This document shows, in pieces, positions 52,138 to 61,334 of a stretch of 64,000 bases of DNA (positions are counted from its first letter, which is position 1; every line of letters starts with the position of its first letter). Under the pieces are notes generated by a model. The model ran no database searches, was not told where the DNA came from, and saw nothing but the letters and a program-made list of their open reading frames with translations. Position numbers and translations under genes: made by a program. This DNA is from Adhaeribacter soli (GTDB lineage: Bacteria; Bacteroidota; Bacteroidia; Cytophagales; Hymenobacteraceae), in contig NZ_VTWT01000004.1 in NCBI RefSeq assembly GCF_008727925.1, positions 124,001-188,000 of the forward strand. Reading direction: 5' to 3'.

Positions 52138-54915
52138 ATGAGAAGAAAACCTACCGTTTGGCAGAAATGTTTTTTTAGCTTGCTGGTGGTATGGGGTATA
52201 TATTTTTTAGTGCTTCCAAAAGCATTGGCAACCCATATCCGGGCCGGCGAAATTACCGCTAAAAGCGATACAGCGGTAAACAACCCCAACCCCCTGAAGT
52301 ATTATTTTAAACTGGTAACCTACGTAGACCCGCGACCGGGCATTCCGGACGACCAGGCGACGCTATTTTTCGGAGACGGTACCAGCCAGACGGTAGGTAA
52401 GTTTTCAGATGTACCCATTGCCCCGGATATTAACCGCCGGGTTTTTTATTTTGAGCATATTTATTCGGCAGCGGGCCGCAGCTACGATGTTGTTTATAAC
52501 GAAGAGAACCGCAATTCCAGTATCATTAATATTGCCAGTTCCAGTACGAATAGTTTTTACATCCGCACCCGGGTCAGCATTTTTCCTCAGATCGGCATTA
52601 ACCGTTCCCCTCAGTTCAGCGTTCCGCCTATAGACTGGGCTGCCCAGGGGCAGATCTTCGTTCATTTTCCGGGAGCTTACGACCTCGATCAGGATAGCCT
52701 TTCTTACCGTCTGGTAGTTCCGCAACGCAACTCCGGACTTTCCACCGCGCCGGTTGCGGCAGATGTATTTAGTTACCGTTATCCGAATGATCCGAGCTTT
52801 GGCGGAAATACCGTTACCGACCCGGTTACCGGTGTTACTCCCGGGCAACCTGTGCGGTTCGATCTGAATGCCCACACCGGAGAGATCCGCTGGAATGCCC
52901 CGAACATGATAGGGGAATATAACATTGCCCTGGTGGTAGAGGAGTGGAAGGTTGTGCCCGGCAGGGGAGCCATAAAGCTGGGAGAAGTAACCCGTGACAT
53001 GCAGATCAGGGTAAGAGGCACGGTAAACCAGCGACCCATATTGCAGGTTCCCAACGATACCTGCGTAGTGGCCGGAACCCTGATCCGAAGCGTGGTAAAA
53101 GCAACCGACAGCAATGGCGACCCGTTAACCCTTAATGCCTATTCCGGAATTCTGCCGCCGGCTACTTTTGTGCAGACAGCGCCTACTTCCGGTACTTTCC
53201 AGTGGCAGACCAGATGTGCCGATATCAGCGAACAGCCTTACCAGGTAGTGTTCAAAGTTACCGATAATCCGGGGCAGGGAGAAACGCCGCTGGTAGACCT
53301 GAAGGCCTGGAACATTACAGTGGTGGGACCGGCGCCTACCGGCTTAACGGCTACGCCGCAACCGAATAGACAGATACTGCTTACCTGGAACCAATATACG
53401 GTAGCGGGTTGTGCCAATGCCGAGAAAATACTGATCTACCGGCGGGAAAACCTGGCCAATTTTGTTCCTACCACCTGCCAGACGGGCGTACCTGCCTCTA
53501 CGGGTTACCAGAAAATAGGTGAAGTAGGCCCGAATATCACTTCCTTTACCGACAATAATAATGGCCAGGGTTTGCGGCCGGGGGCTAATTACTGCTACCT
53601 GATCTACGCCCAGTTCCCGGCCCCGAAACGCGGCGAAAGTCTGGCCTCACTGGAGGTTTGCGCCGAAGTGCCGATCCTGGGTACGGCGCTTACAAACGTA
53701 ACGGTAACCGAAACCAGCCTTACAAACGGAAAAATACAGGTGCGTTGGAGCAAGCCTTTAGGCGACCTGAGCCAGTTTACCGGCCCTTACCAGTACCGTT
53801 TGCAGCGGGCAATTGGCGTTACCGATGGTCAGATTTACAAGCAGATCTTCTCCTCGGCAAACCTTGACGATACTGCTTTTGTAGACCAGGGGCTGAACAC
53901 CCAGGACAGCGCTTACCACTACCGTTTAGATTTTTATTATACCAATAACGGGGTGCTGGAATTACTGGAATCGAGCCAGCCGGCCTCCAGTGTGCGGTTA
54001 ACGGCCGAATCGGTAGGCGAAACCATGCAGCTGAACTGGACCTACCAGGTACCCTGGAACAATGAACCACGCAAGCACCTCATTTACCGGGAAATAAATC
54101 AGGCCTTTGTGCTCATCGACAGCGTGCAGGCCGGGCCTTTCAGCGGCAGTTACACCGATCGCGGGACCTTCAATAATGAACCTCTGAGATTCGGCCGGAC
54201 GTATTGTTATTACGTGCAAACGGTTGGGCAATTTGTAAATCCAAAGCTGCCGCCGGTTGTGCGCAATAATTCGGAAAGATTCTGTGCCGTAGTCCGCGAT
54301 ACCACCGCCCCTTGTCCACCGACGTTGAGTCTGGCTCTGCTTAATTGCGATTCGCTGCAGCAGGTGCCTTTCGGACCGCCTTTCAGCAATAAGCTCCGCT
54401 GGCAGCCGGCCACTGGCAACGAATGCGGCAACGATGTAAAAGAATTCAAAATCTACTACCAGGCCAGGGAAGGAGAAAGCTTTGAATATGTGGCTACTAC
54501 GCCGGCCACGTCCTTCCTGCACCAGAACCTGCCCGTGCCTTCGGGTTGCTATGCGGTTACGGCCGTAGATTCTTCGGGGAACGAAAGCCGCTATAGCAAT
54601 ATCGTGTGCCAGGATGTCTGTTACTTCCTGGAACTGCCCAACATTATTACCCCGAACGGCGACCGTGCCAACGATACCTTCCGGCCGCGCCAGAGCGCCT
54701 TTATCCGTTCGGTCCGGTATCAGGTGTATAACCGCTGGGGCGTAAAAGTTTTCGATAAAACCACCGGGCCAACCATTGATTGGGATGGTACCGCCGATGA
54801 CGGGAACCGCTTAGCCGATGGCATTTATTATTACCTGGCGGAAATAGAATTTGCCGGCCGGGATCCGAAGGCCTCGAGGCGAACTTTTAAAGGCTGGGTA
54901 GAAATAGTCCGGTAG
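52138..54915 (+). CDS. Large surface protein with T9SS type B (CHU_C) C-terminal domain
   Basis: A 925-residue secreted protein. Signal peptide MRRKPTVWQKCFFSLLVVWGIYF... ending near ALA; then about 380 residues of beta sandwich sequence beginning THIRAGEITAKSD, a start shared by many Bacteroidota surface proteins. Several fibronectin type III-like repeats follow (ILLTWNQYTVAGC, IQVRWSKPLGD, MQLNWTYQVPWN, LRWQPATGN). The end is the gliding-motility-associated domain: LPNIITPNGDRANDTFRP, VYNRWGVKVF, DWDGTADDGN, LADGIYYYLAEI. That domain is exported by T9SS. A terminator follows. Function on the surface is unknown; adhesion is a guess. Confidence 0.9.
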   Translation: MRRKPTVWQKCFFSLLVVWGIYFLVLPKALATHIRAGEITAKSDTAVNNPNPLKYYFKLVTYVDPRPGIPDDQATLFFGDGTSQTVGKFSDVPIAPDINRRVFYFEHIYSAAGRSYDVVYNEENRNSSIINIASSSTNSFYIRTRVSIFPQIGINRSPQFSVPPIDWAAQGQIFVHFPGAYDLDQDSLSYRLVVPQRNSGLSTAPVAADVFSYRYPNDPSFGGNTVTDPVTGVTPGQPVRFDLNAHTGEIRWNAPNMIGEYNIALVVEEWKVVPGRGAIKLGEVTRDMQIRVRGTVNQRPILQVPNDTCVVAGTLIRSVVKATDSNGDPLTLNAYSGILPPATFVQTAPTSGTFQWQTRCADISEQPYQVVFKVTDNPGQGETPLVDLKAWNITVVGPAPTGLTATPQPNRQILLTWNQYTVAGCANAEKILIYRRENLANFVPTTCQTGVPASTGYQKIGEVGPNITSFTDNNNGQGLRPGANYCYLIYAQFPAPKRGESLASLEVCAEVPILGTALTNVTVTETSLTNGKIQVRWSKPLGDLSQFTGPYQYRLQRAIGVTDGQIYKQIFSSANLDDTAFVDQGLNTQDSAYHYRLDFYYTNNGVLELLESSQPASSVRLTAESVGETMQLNWTYQVPWNNEPRKHLIYREINQAFVLIDSVQAGPFSGSYTDRGTFNNEPLRFGRTYCYYVQTVGQFVNPKLPPVVRNNSERFCAVVRDTTAPCPPTLSLALLNCDSLQQVPFGPPFSNKLRWQPATGNECGNDVKEFKIYYQAREGESFEYVATTPATSFLHQNLPVPSGCYAVTAVDSSGNESRYSNIVCQDVCYFLELPNIITPNGDRANDTFRPRQSAFIRSVRYQVYNRWGVKVFDKTTGPTIDWDGTADDGNRLADGIYYYLAEIEFAGRDPKASRRTFKGWVEIVR

Positions 54916-54924
54916 AACTTCAGG

Positions 54925-54957
54925 AAAAGCAGCTTCAGTAATGGGGCTGCTTTTTTT
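54925..54957 (+). terminator. Terminator after the CHU_C protein gene
   Basis: AAAAGCAGC (54925-54933) pairs with GCTGCTTTT (54946-54954), followed by further T residues, ten bases after the stop codon. Confidence 0.85.
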
Positions 54958-55087
54958 ATAACGGTAGGTTTCAGACAAAAAAAAGTAGCTGGCCGGGAAA
55001 GTAAAACCGGTTGGGGTTCTTTTTGAAATTTATCGCGTATCTTTCGGCCCGAAATTTATTGAACAGCAGTAAAACTTAAACAGCAAC

Positions 55088-55987
55088 ATGAAGGCATATA
55101 TTTTTCCGGGCCAGGGTTCACAGTTTGTAGGCATGGGCAAAGACCTCTACGACCAGTTTCCGGCCGCTAAAGAAATGTTCGAGAAAGCCAACGAAATTCT
55201 TGGTTTCCGCATTACCGACCTGATGTTTAACGGCACCGACGAAGAGCTGAAACAAACCAAAGTTACCCAGCCGGCCATTTTCATTCATTCGGTAATTCAG
55301 GCCGCCATGCTTCCCGATTTTAAACCAGATATGGTGGCAGGGCACTCTTTAGGCGAGTTTTCGGCTTTGGTTGCCAACAAAGTGCTTGCTTTTGAAGACG
55401 GTCTGAAACTGGTAGCGCAACGTGCCATGGCTATGCAGAAAGCCTGTGAAAACGAACCTTCTACCATGGCGGCTATTCTAGGCCTGGACGATGAAAAAGT
55501 GGTGGAAATTTGCGCAAGCATTACCGACGAAGTAGTGGTTGCCGCGAACTTTAACTGCCCGGGGCAGTTGGTAATTTCCGGCAGCGTAAAAGGCGTTGAG
55601 CTGGCTTGCGAAAAAATGAAAGCAGCTGGCGCAAAACGGGCTTTAATTTTGCCGGTAGGCGGCGCTTTCCATTCCCCGCTAATGCACAGCGCGGAAAAAG
55701 AACTGGCCGAAGCCATTTACAACACCGAATTTAACGTGGGCATTTGCCCTGTTTACCAGAACGTAGATGCCAAACCGCACATCGATCCGGAAACCATTCA
55801 GCAGAACCTGGTAAAACAGCTAACGGCCCCGGTTTGCTGGACCCAGAGCGTGCAGCAAATGATCGCCGACGGCGCTACCTTATTTATTGAGTGCGGACCG
55901 GGTAAAGTGCTGCAAGGTTTGGTAAAGAAAATCGATAAAAATGCCGAAGTAGCCTCGGGTGTCGTAAATGCACCGGCAGCTTCCTAA
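55088..55987 (+). CDS. fabD: Malonyl-CoA:ACP transacylase FabD
   Basis: Cytoplasmic enzyme transferring malonate from CoA to acyl carrier protein for fatty-acid synthesis. 299 residues. FPGQGSQFVGMGKDL at the N-terminus, the nucleophile motif GHSLGEFSA with Ser87, and the catalytic His195 in GGAFHSPLM. It stands alone here, not in a fab cluster. TATCTTTC at 55038-55045 resembles a -7 element with one mismatch but has no good -33 partner. A convergent terminator follows. Confidence 0.96.
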   Translation: MKAYIFPGQGSQFVGMGKDLYDQFPAAKEMFEKANEILGFRITDLMFNGTDEELKQTKVTQPAIFIHSVIQAAMLPDFKPDMVAGHSLGEFSALVANKVLAFEDGLKLVAQRAMAMQKACENEPSTMAAILGLDDEKVVEICASITDEVVVAANFNCPGQLVISGSVKGVELACEKMKAAGAKRALILPVGGAFHSPLMHSAEKELAEAIYNTEFNVGICPVYQNVDAKPHIDPETIQQNLVKQLTAPVCWTQSVQQMIADGATLFIECGPGKVLQGLVKKIDKNAEVASGVVNAPAAS

Positions 55988-56010
55988 AAAAACGGTATCC
56001 TTTCTCATAT

Positions 56011-56048
56011 AAAAGCCCTGGTTCAGAATCCTGAACCAGGGCTTTTTT
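56011..56048. terminator. Bidirectional terminator between fabD and folK
   Basis: A perfect 16-bp stem, AAAAGCCCTGGTTCAG (56011-56026) and its complement (56031-56046), with loop AATC and a T-run. It serves convergent fabD (+) and folK (-). Confidence 0.9.
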
Positions 56049-56065
56049 TTATGTTCCGGTTTATT

Positions 56066-56563
56066 TTACTCTATCTGCCCATGATGATAAAGCCTTACCG
56101 GTAACTGGTCGGGGCATTCTTCCAGAAGTCTGCAGATCGATTTGCGAAGTGTAGGGTGAATAAAGTCCGGAAGGATTTCGGCCAGGGGCATGAGGGTAAA
56201 GCGGCGCAGGTGCAATTGCGGGTGCGGGATCGTCAGGCTGGGTGCGGTGCGGATATGTTGGTTATGAAAAAGAATGTCGATGTCGATGACCCGTGGGCCC
56301 CATTTTTCCAGGTGTACCCGTCCGATCATTTTTTCGATGCGTTGCGTTTCATGCAGCACTCTTTCAGGCAGCAATTCGGTTTGTAATTCCAGCACCTGGT
56401 TCAGAAAAGGTTCCTGGTCGGTGTAGCCCCAGGCCGCTGTTTCATAAACCGATGAGATTTTGGTTATAGGGCCTACCGATTCCTGTAAATAATGGATCGC
56501 TTTACTTAAATATTCCAGCCGGTCGCCAAGGTTACTGCCTAAAAGTAAAATAAGATCAGCCAT
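56066..56563 (-). CDS. folK: HPPK, 6-hydroxymethyl-7,8-dihydropterin pyrophosphokinase
   Basis: Folate-pathway kinase transferring pyrophosphate from ATP to hydroxymethyldihydropterin. 165 residues. LLLGSNLGDRLEYL at the start, SSVYETAAWGYTDQEPFLNQV, and the Mg-binding RVIDIDILFH are all intact. The start overlaps the end of the alpha/beta hydrolase gene by eight bases, so the two are co-transcribed. Confidence 0.95.
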   Translation of the reverse strand: MADLILLLGSNLGDRLEYLSKAIHYLQESVGPITKISSVYETAAWGYTDQEPFLNQVLELQTELLPERVLHETQRIEKMIGRVHLEKWGPRVIDIDILFHNQHIRTAPSLTIPHPQLHLRRFTLMPLAEILPDFIHPTLRKSICRLLEECPDQLPVRLYHHGQIE

Positions 56564-57416
56564 TATTCAGGTTTTTACGGAAAAAGGATACGGTTTTTTC
56601 GGCTGCTTTTAAAGCATCAGCCGGTAATTCAGTTTTAGAATAAGGGTGCGATCCGCCAAAAGAATGGTCGGCGCCTGGTACGATGTAAACCTCAGCGTCC
56701 GGTTTTTGTTCGAGCAGTTCATACGCCCGGGAAACCGGAACCACCGGGTCCTGGGCGCCATGCACAATAAGCAAAGGTTGCTTTAAGGCCGCCGTAGCCT
56801 GTTTTACATCGAAGCGGTCCGGATTGGCGGCATAATCTTCGTAGAGCTGGTAATACAGCGGCATTTGTGCCTGGGTGCGGGTATTCAGGTTGTAAATTAC
56901 GCCTTCCTGTTGCCAGCGGGCAATTACTTCTTCGCCCCAACCCGGGTTCATGTGGCTTACGCTTGCCCAGGTAGCCACAGCTTTTATGCGGGCATCTTCG
57001 CGGGCCTTTAAAAGCACCAGCCCGCCGCCCCGGCTATGCCCGATAATGCCGATCTGCTCCGGATCGATTTCTTCCCGGAAAGAACAGGATTCACCGGTCA
57101 GGTAATCGAGCAAAACCCCGAGGTCTGTCATTTCCAGCGAGAAATTATTATTGCCAAAAGCTTCCATATCAACCAGATCGTTACTTTCGGTGGTGGCGCC
57201 GTTGTGCGAAAGGTTCAGTTTTACAAAAACGAAGCCCTGACCGGCAAAATAATCGGCCAGTAAATTCCAGTAGCCCCAGTCTTTAAAGCCTTTAAAACCA
57301 TGTACAAACACCACTACCGGTTTTGGTTTCCGGTCGGGTATAAAACAAGCATCGGCGCTGAAGGCCCGGCCGTGCGGCGGCTCCAGAATAAAAGGTATTT
57401 TCCTGATTTCGGACAT
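56556..57416 (-). CDS. Alpha/beta hydrolase (dienelactone hydrolase/prolyl oligopeptidase-like)
   Basis: A 286-residue soluble hydrolase from ATG 57416 (MSEIRKIPF). An upstream in-frame ATG at 57515 would add 33 hydrophobic residues and lies almost at the divergent polyprenyl synthase gene. Family features: oxyanion strand VVFVHGFKGFKDWG, nucleophile elbow IGHSRGGGL (Ser about 128), acid in LIVHGAQDPVVPVSRA, and His in VPGADHSFGG. Substrate unknown; ester or small peptide is likely. It overlaps folK by eight bases. Confidence 0.87.
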   Translation of the reverse strand: MSEIRKIPFILEPPHGRAFSADACFIPDRKPKPVVVFVHGFKGFKDWGYWNLLADYFAGQGFVFVKLNLSHNGATTESNDLVDMEAFGNNNFSLEMTDLGVLLDYLTGESCSFREEIDPEQIGIIGHSRGGGLVLLKAREDARIKAVATWASVSHMNPGWGEEVIARWQQEGVIYNLNTRTQAQMPLYYQLYEDYAANPDRFDVKQATAALKQPLLIVHGAQDPVVPVSRAYELLEQKPDAEVYIVPGADHSFGGSHPYSKTELPADALKAAEKTVSFFRKNLNNG

Positions 57417-57519
57417 AACAAAAGGGTTGAGAAAGGGAAATAAGAGAAATAATACGGGTTTTACAAATAGCGGGTTTGGAATACATACGGAAGGGTGGTA
57501 ATATTGTACGTTCAAGAAA

Positions 57520-58500
57520 ATGAAGATCAGCTTAAATCAGATTCAGGCCCCGATTGCCGCCGAAATGGAATTGTTCGAAAAGAAATTCCGGGCGAGTATG
57601 CAATCGCGCGTATTGTTGCTCGATAAAATAATGAGCTACATTGTAAAGCGCAAAGGCAAGCAGATGCGGCCGATGTTCGTTTTTTTTACCGCCAAACTCT
57701 GTCGCCACTGCGAAATTACCGACCCTACGTATCGCGGCGCGGCTTTAATTGAGTTGCTGCACACGGCCACCCTGGTGCACGACGATGTGGTGGATGGTGC
57801 CAATTATCGCCGGGGTTTCTTCTCGGTAAATGCCCTCTGGAAAAATAAAATTGCCGTTTTGGTGGGCGATTACCTGCTTTCCAAAGGCCTGCTGCTATCG
57901 CTCGAAAACAACGATTTCGACTTGCTGAAGATCGTAAGCAATGCCGTGCGCGAAATGAGCGAAGGCGAACTGCTGCAGATCGAAAAAGCCCGCCGCCTCG
58001 ATATTACCGAAGAAGTTTACTTTGATATCATCCGCCAGAAAACCGCTTCGCTGATTGCTTCCTGCTGTGCCGTAGGCGCCGCTTCGGTAGATTCTTCGCC
58101 GGAAGTAATTGAAAAGGCCAGACTTTTCGGCGAAAAAGTGGGCATTGCGTTCCAGATAAAAGACGATCTGTTCGATTACGGCACTGCAGAAATTGGCAAA
58201 CCGGTAGGCATCGACATCAAGGAAAAGAAAATGACCCTGCCGCTGATCTACGCCCTGCAACACACCGACTGGCTGACCAAGCGCAAAATGATCTACCTGG
58301 TTAAAAACAATGATGGTAAAAATGAGCGCGTAGCCCAGGTAATTGATTTCGTGAAGAAAAGCGGCGGCCTGGATTACGCTATTCAACGCATGAACCAGTT
58401 TCACCAGGAAGCCCTGGAAATTCTGCATACCTTCGAGCCATCGCCATCCCGCACTTCTTTAGAGCAACTCCTGGCTTACACCATTGAGCGGGAAAAATAG
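57520..58500 (+). CDS. Polyprenyl diphosphate synthase (probably for menaquinone side chain)
   Basis: Cytoplasmic chain-elongating prenyltransferase that adds isopentenyl units to an allylic primer. 326 residues. First Asp-rich motif LVHDDVVDGANYRRG (Asp88, 89, 92), second motif FQIKDDLFDYG (Asp215, 216, 219). The residues before the first motif (ELLHTATLVH) carry small or medium side chains, consistent with a long-chain (C35-C40) product, but chain length is not certain. It diverges from the alpha/beta hydrolase gene; TAATATTG at about 57500 resembles a -7 element with one mismatch. Confidence 0.92.
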   Translation: MKISLNQIQAPIAAEMELFEKKFRASMQSRVLLLDKIMSYIVKRKGKQMRPMFVFFTAKLCRHCEITDPTYRGAALIELLHTATLVHDDVVDGANYRRGFFSVNALWKNKIAVLVGDYLLSKGLLLSLENNDFDLLKIVSNAVREMSEGELLQIEKARRLDITEEVYFDIIRQKTASLIASCCAVGAASVDSSPEVIEKARLFGEKVGIAFQIKDDLFDYGTAEIGKPVGIDIKEKKMTLPLIYALQHTDWLTKRKMIYLVKNNDGKNERVAQVIDFVKKSGGLDYAIQRMNQFHQEALEILHTFEPSPSRTSLEQLLAYTIEREK

Positions 58501-58536
58501 CCTGTCAAATCTGTTAAGAAGCCATCTCAAAAAAGC

Positions 58537-58636
58537 TGTCATCCTGAGCGATAGCGAAGGACCTTGTTGGCTCGTTGCATAAAAGCCAGAAACAGCGGTA
58601 ATACCATTAGCCGAGAAGTTGTTTCGCTACCGCTAC
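58537..58636. repeat. Dispersed palindromic element, copy 3
   Basis: GTCATCCTGAGCGATAGCGA and on to GTTGGCT at the left pair imperfectly with AGCCGAGAAGTTGTTTCGCT at the right. Same family as 6555-6672 and 29867-29974; this copy lies after the polyprenyl synthase stop and may end transcription from either side. Confidence 0.7.
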
Positions 58637-58688
58637 CTTTGGCAATCGTTTATGAGATAGAATTTACTCAGAAGAATTGAAGCCCTGA

Positions 58689-59795
58689 TTAAACGGCTGT
58701 GAGAATTCCCGTTTTCCGGGTTTGCCATTTCCGAAGAATAAACCGGTTTACCGGCTCCTCGAACAGGTAATAGAGTCCGATGGAAATTACGTTCAGGATC
58801 AGGAAAATAAGGGATTTATTGTCGGTTACGTGGAAGTAAAAGACCTCGTACACCAAGCCTAAATGGATCAGGTAAAAAGCGTAGGAACTCCGGCCTAAAA
58901 CCTGAGCAAGCTTGCTGCTCAATATCCGGGACAGACTTGTTCTTTCCGTAAGCAGTCCGTAGAACCACAGCACAATACCAATTGGCAGCACGAAATTGTT
59001 TACCAAGTTTATTATTTCAATGCCGCCGAGTACCGGAAGCATCTTTCCGTTCAGCCAGGAAAATACGCCGTAAAACAGCAGCAGGCACAATCCCCCCGCA
59101 ATCGTAAATGTGCTTCCGTTATTTTCGAGAGACTTGTTAATTGCATTTTTCTGCATTTTCCGGGCCAGAAGGTAACCGCAATAAAACTCGAAGCAGCGGC
59201 CAAACAAGGTGCATTTCAGCATAAAGTTGGCGTTTACCATAAAAGACTTCGGTTCCCCCAGTTGCGCGAGAAAAACGATTGAAAGCCCCGCAAGCAAAAT
59301 CAGCAAAACCGACCAAATCTTTAGTTTCCGGAAGACCAGGAACAGGAGCGGGGCGCCCAGGTAAAAGCATTCCTCCACCGTTAACGACCAGCCCTGGGCA
59401 ATGCCGGTAAGCCGTTCAAACGCAAAGAAACCTTTCAGCAAGCTCAGGTTCAGGAACCAATGCCACGGATCGAAGTTTTTCTGCCAAAGCAATACGATTA
59501 TACTCAGTACCAGGTAAAGCGGATAAATGCGGGCCACGCGCCGGAGGAAGTAGTTTCTAAAGGAAATGTTGCCGGCTGGCAAGGCTTCGGAATACCGGTA
59601 AGAGATCAGAAAGCCGCTTAAAACGAAGAAAATGCTTACGCCCATTTGCCCTGCATGCATGCTCTGGATAATAGGTTCCGGCAAAATGCCACGGCCGGGA
59701 AGCACGTGGTGCACGAAAACCAGGTAAGCCGCTAGCGCCCGGACGCCGGTAAGCGCCGGAAAATACTGGTTCTGGTTTACGGTGGCGGTTTTCAA
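58689..59795 (-). CDS. Acyltransferase family 3 (OafA/YrhL-like), paralogue A
   Basis: A 368-residue polytopic membrane acyltransferase with about ten helices. The conserved start is FPALTGVRALAAYLVFVHHVLPGRG with the catalytic His in helix 1; further family segments are FFVLSGFLISYRY, LRRVARIYPLYL, and GWSLTVEECFYL (with the conserved Glu). Such enzymes O-acylate sugars of lipopolysaccharide, peptidoglycan or exported polysaccharides. It is a paralogue of the next gene and lies 33 bases beyond its stop, so they are probably co-transcribed. Confidence 0.88.
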   Translation of the reverse strand: MKTATVNQNQYFPALTGVRALAAYLVFVHHVLPGRGILPEPIIQSMHAGQMGVSIFFVLSGFLISYRYSEALPAGNISFRNYFLRRVARIYPLYLVLSIIVLLWQKNFDPWHWFLNLSLLKGFFAFERLTGIAQGWSLTVEECFYLGAPLLFLVFRKLKIWSVLLILLAGLSIVFLAQLGEPKSFMVNANFMLKCTLFGRCFEFYCGYLLARKMQKNAINKSLENNGSTFTIAGGLCLLLFYGVFSWLNGKMLPVLGGIEIINLVNNFVLPIGIVLWFYGLLTERTSLSRILSSKLAQVLGRSSYAFYLIHLGLVYEVFYFHVTDNKSLIFLILNVISIGLYYLFEEPVNRFILRKWQTRKTGILTAV

Positions 59796-59828
59796 GAAGG
59801 TTAGATTTTAAAACAATTGAAAAGAAAG

Positions 59829-60956
59829 CTACGCCAAAGCCGGTTCCGATTCCGGGAGCCTTTTAGCGGTTTTCCGTCGGATGTACTGGTTTACCGGTTC
59901 TTCGAAAAAATGGTAAGCTATGGCGGCTAAAACATTAATTATCAGGAAAATAATAAACTTGTTTTCGCTTACCTGAAAATAGAGCACCTCGAAAATAATA
60001 CCGCCGTGCAGCAACGAAAAACTGAAGGAATTTTTGCCTAAAAACCGTACCGGTCTGGAACTTAAAACCCGGGAAACCAACGTAGTTTCGGTAAGCAACC
60101 CGTAAAAGAAAAGACAGACGCCGGCCGGAAAAACGAAATTGTTTATTAAAGTAGTAATGCCAACCGAAAAACCAGAAAACAAAACCACTTGCTGGTGCAG
60201 AAAATAAACGATCAGCAGCAGGCAGCTAAACATCCAGGCCATACCGGCAAAAGTCAGCCGGTACCACTTTTTCTTTGGTTGGCTTTTTAAGTCTTTTTTG
60301 CTGAAGTATTGTGCCAGCCGGTAACCGCAATAAAATTCGAAGCAGCGGCCGAAAAACGTGAAATCGAGCAAATATCCAACCGTGGGAACAAAGCCGGACC
60401 CGGGAAATTGCTTTCCGATAAAAACCAGGCCGAGGCCGAAAAGAAAAATAATCGCCAGGGTTTGCCAGGGAAACCGCCTGAAACCTATGAAAAGCAAGGG
60501 TGCGGTCAGGTAAAAACATTCCTCTACGGTCAGCGACCAAGCTTGGGAAACACCGCTGAAAAGATCGTGGTAGAAAAAGCTTTTCAGGAACGTGAAATTC
60601 AGAAACCAGTGCCAGCTGCTAAAATCGCCCTGCAACAAAAGCACCACCAGGGTAACCACGAGAAACAGGGGATAAATACGGGCAAACCGGCGGATGTAAT
60701 ACCGGCCGAAATTCTCCTTTGTAGTCTGAAACGAAGTGGCGTAGCGGGTAGAGATCACGAAGCTGCTGAGCACAAAAAACACCGCCAGGCTGCAATGCCC
60801 CGCCATCTTGATCATCATGAATAAAAAAGGCGGCAGGAATTCTTTGCCCACGTTCGTATGCCCCGCAAAAACCAGGTAAGCAGCAACCGCCCTGATGCCT
60901 GTTAAAGCAGGGAAATAGGTGGTGCGGGTTGAAGTAAGAGCAGCGCCTTGGGGCAT
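59829..60956 (-). CDS. Acyltransferase family 3 (OafA/YrhL-like), paralogue B
   Basis: A 375-residue polytopic membrane acyltransferase. I start at ATG 60956 (MPQGAALTSTRTTYFPALTG); an ATG at 61034 adds 26 residues without support. It shares the catalytic-His start (GIRAVAAYLVFAGHTNVG), FFVLSSFVISTRY, IRRFARIYPLFLV and AWSLTVEECFYL with its neighbour, showing tandem duplication. The His-His of paralogue A is Gly-His here (FAGH), which is also common. Substrate unknown. Confidence 0.86.
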   Translation of the reverse strand: MPQGAALTSTRTTYFPALTGIRAVAAYLVFAGHTNVGKEFLPPFLFMMIKMAGHCSLAVFFVLSSFVISTRYATSFQTTKENFGRYYIRRFARIYPLFLVVTLVVLLLQGDFSSWHWFLNFTFLKSFFYHDLFSGVSQAWSLTVEECFYLTAPLLFIGFRRFPWQTLAIIFLFGLGLVFIGKQFPGSGFVPTVGYLLDFTFFGRCFEFYCGYRLAQYFSKKDLKSQPKKKWYRLTFAGMAWMFSCLLLIVYFLHQQVVLFSGFSVGITTLINNFVFPAGVCLFFYGLLTETTLVSRVLSSRPVRFLGKNSFSFSLLHGGIIFEVLYFQVSENKFIIFLIINVLAAIAYHFFEEPVNQYIRRKTAKRLPESEPALA

Positions 60957-61334
60957 GGTGTGAAATATCCTAATTCCAAAAATACGAAATTCAGGCTGAA
61001 TAAACCGAAAGAACCGGTAAAAGCAGAGCCGCATTAAACATTGGCTTTCCGGCCGGGTTATAGACTTGCCGGGTAATTTAGAATGGTTCTAGGCAGGAAG
61101 AGGGGTCGGGGTTGGGCATTGTTTATATAAGATCGGCGCATATATAAATCCGATTCCGGTTTTACAGGCCTGATTAATAGCGTTTTTGGGTTTCGTTTTC
61201 AGATAAAATCCTGCTTTCGCCGTATACTTCTCCCGGCCGGGCAAACCTTAAATTAAATGTTGCTAATAAAAGCACATATTCCTTACATTTGCACCAGATA
61301 ATTCAGAAAAATTAACTATAAAACGAATAAAACG
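60957..61334. other. 378-bp divergent spacer
   Basis: It lies between the leftward acyltransferase and the rightward aconitase gene. It holds the aconitase promoter (61260-61291). No other gene or repeat stands out; 61035-61250 shows nothing I recognise. Confidence 0.6.
61260..61291 (+). promoter_or_regulatory. Promoter of the aconitase gene
   Basis: TTG at 61260-61262 and TACATTTG at 61284-61291 are 21 bases apart, matching the Bacteroidota -33/-7 pattern. The ATG is 43 bases after the -7 element. Confidence 0.75.
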
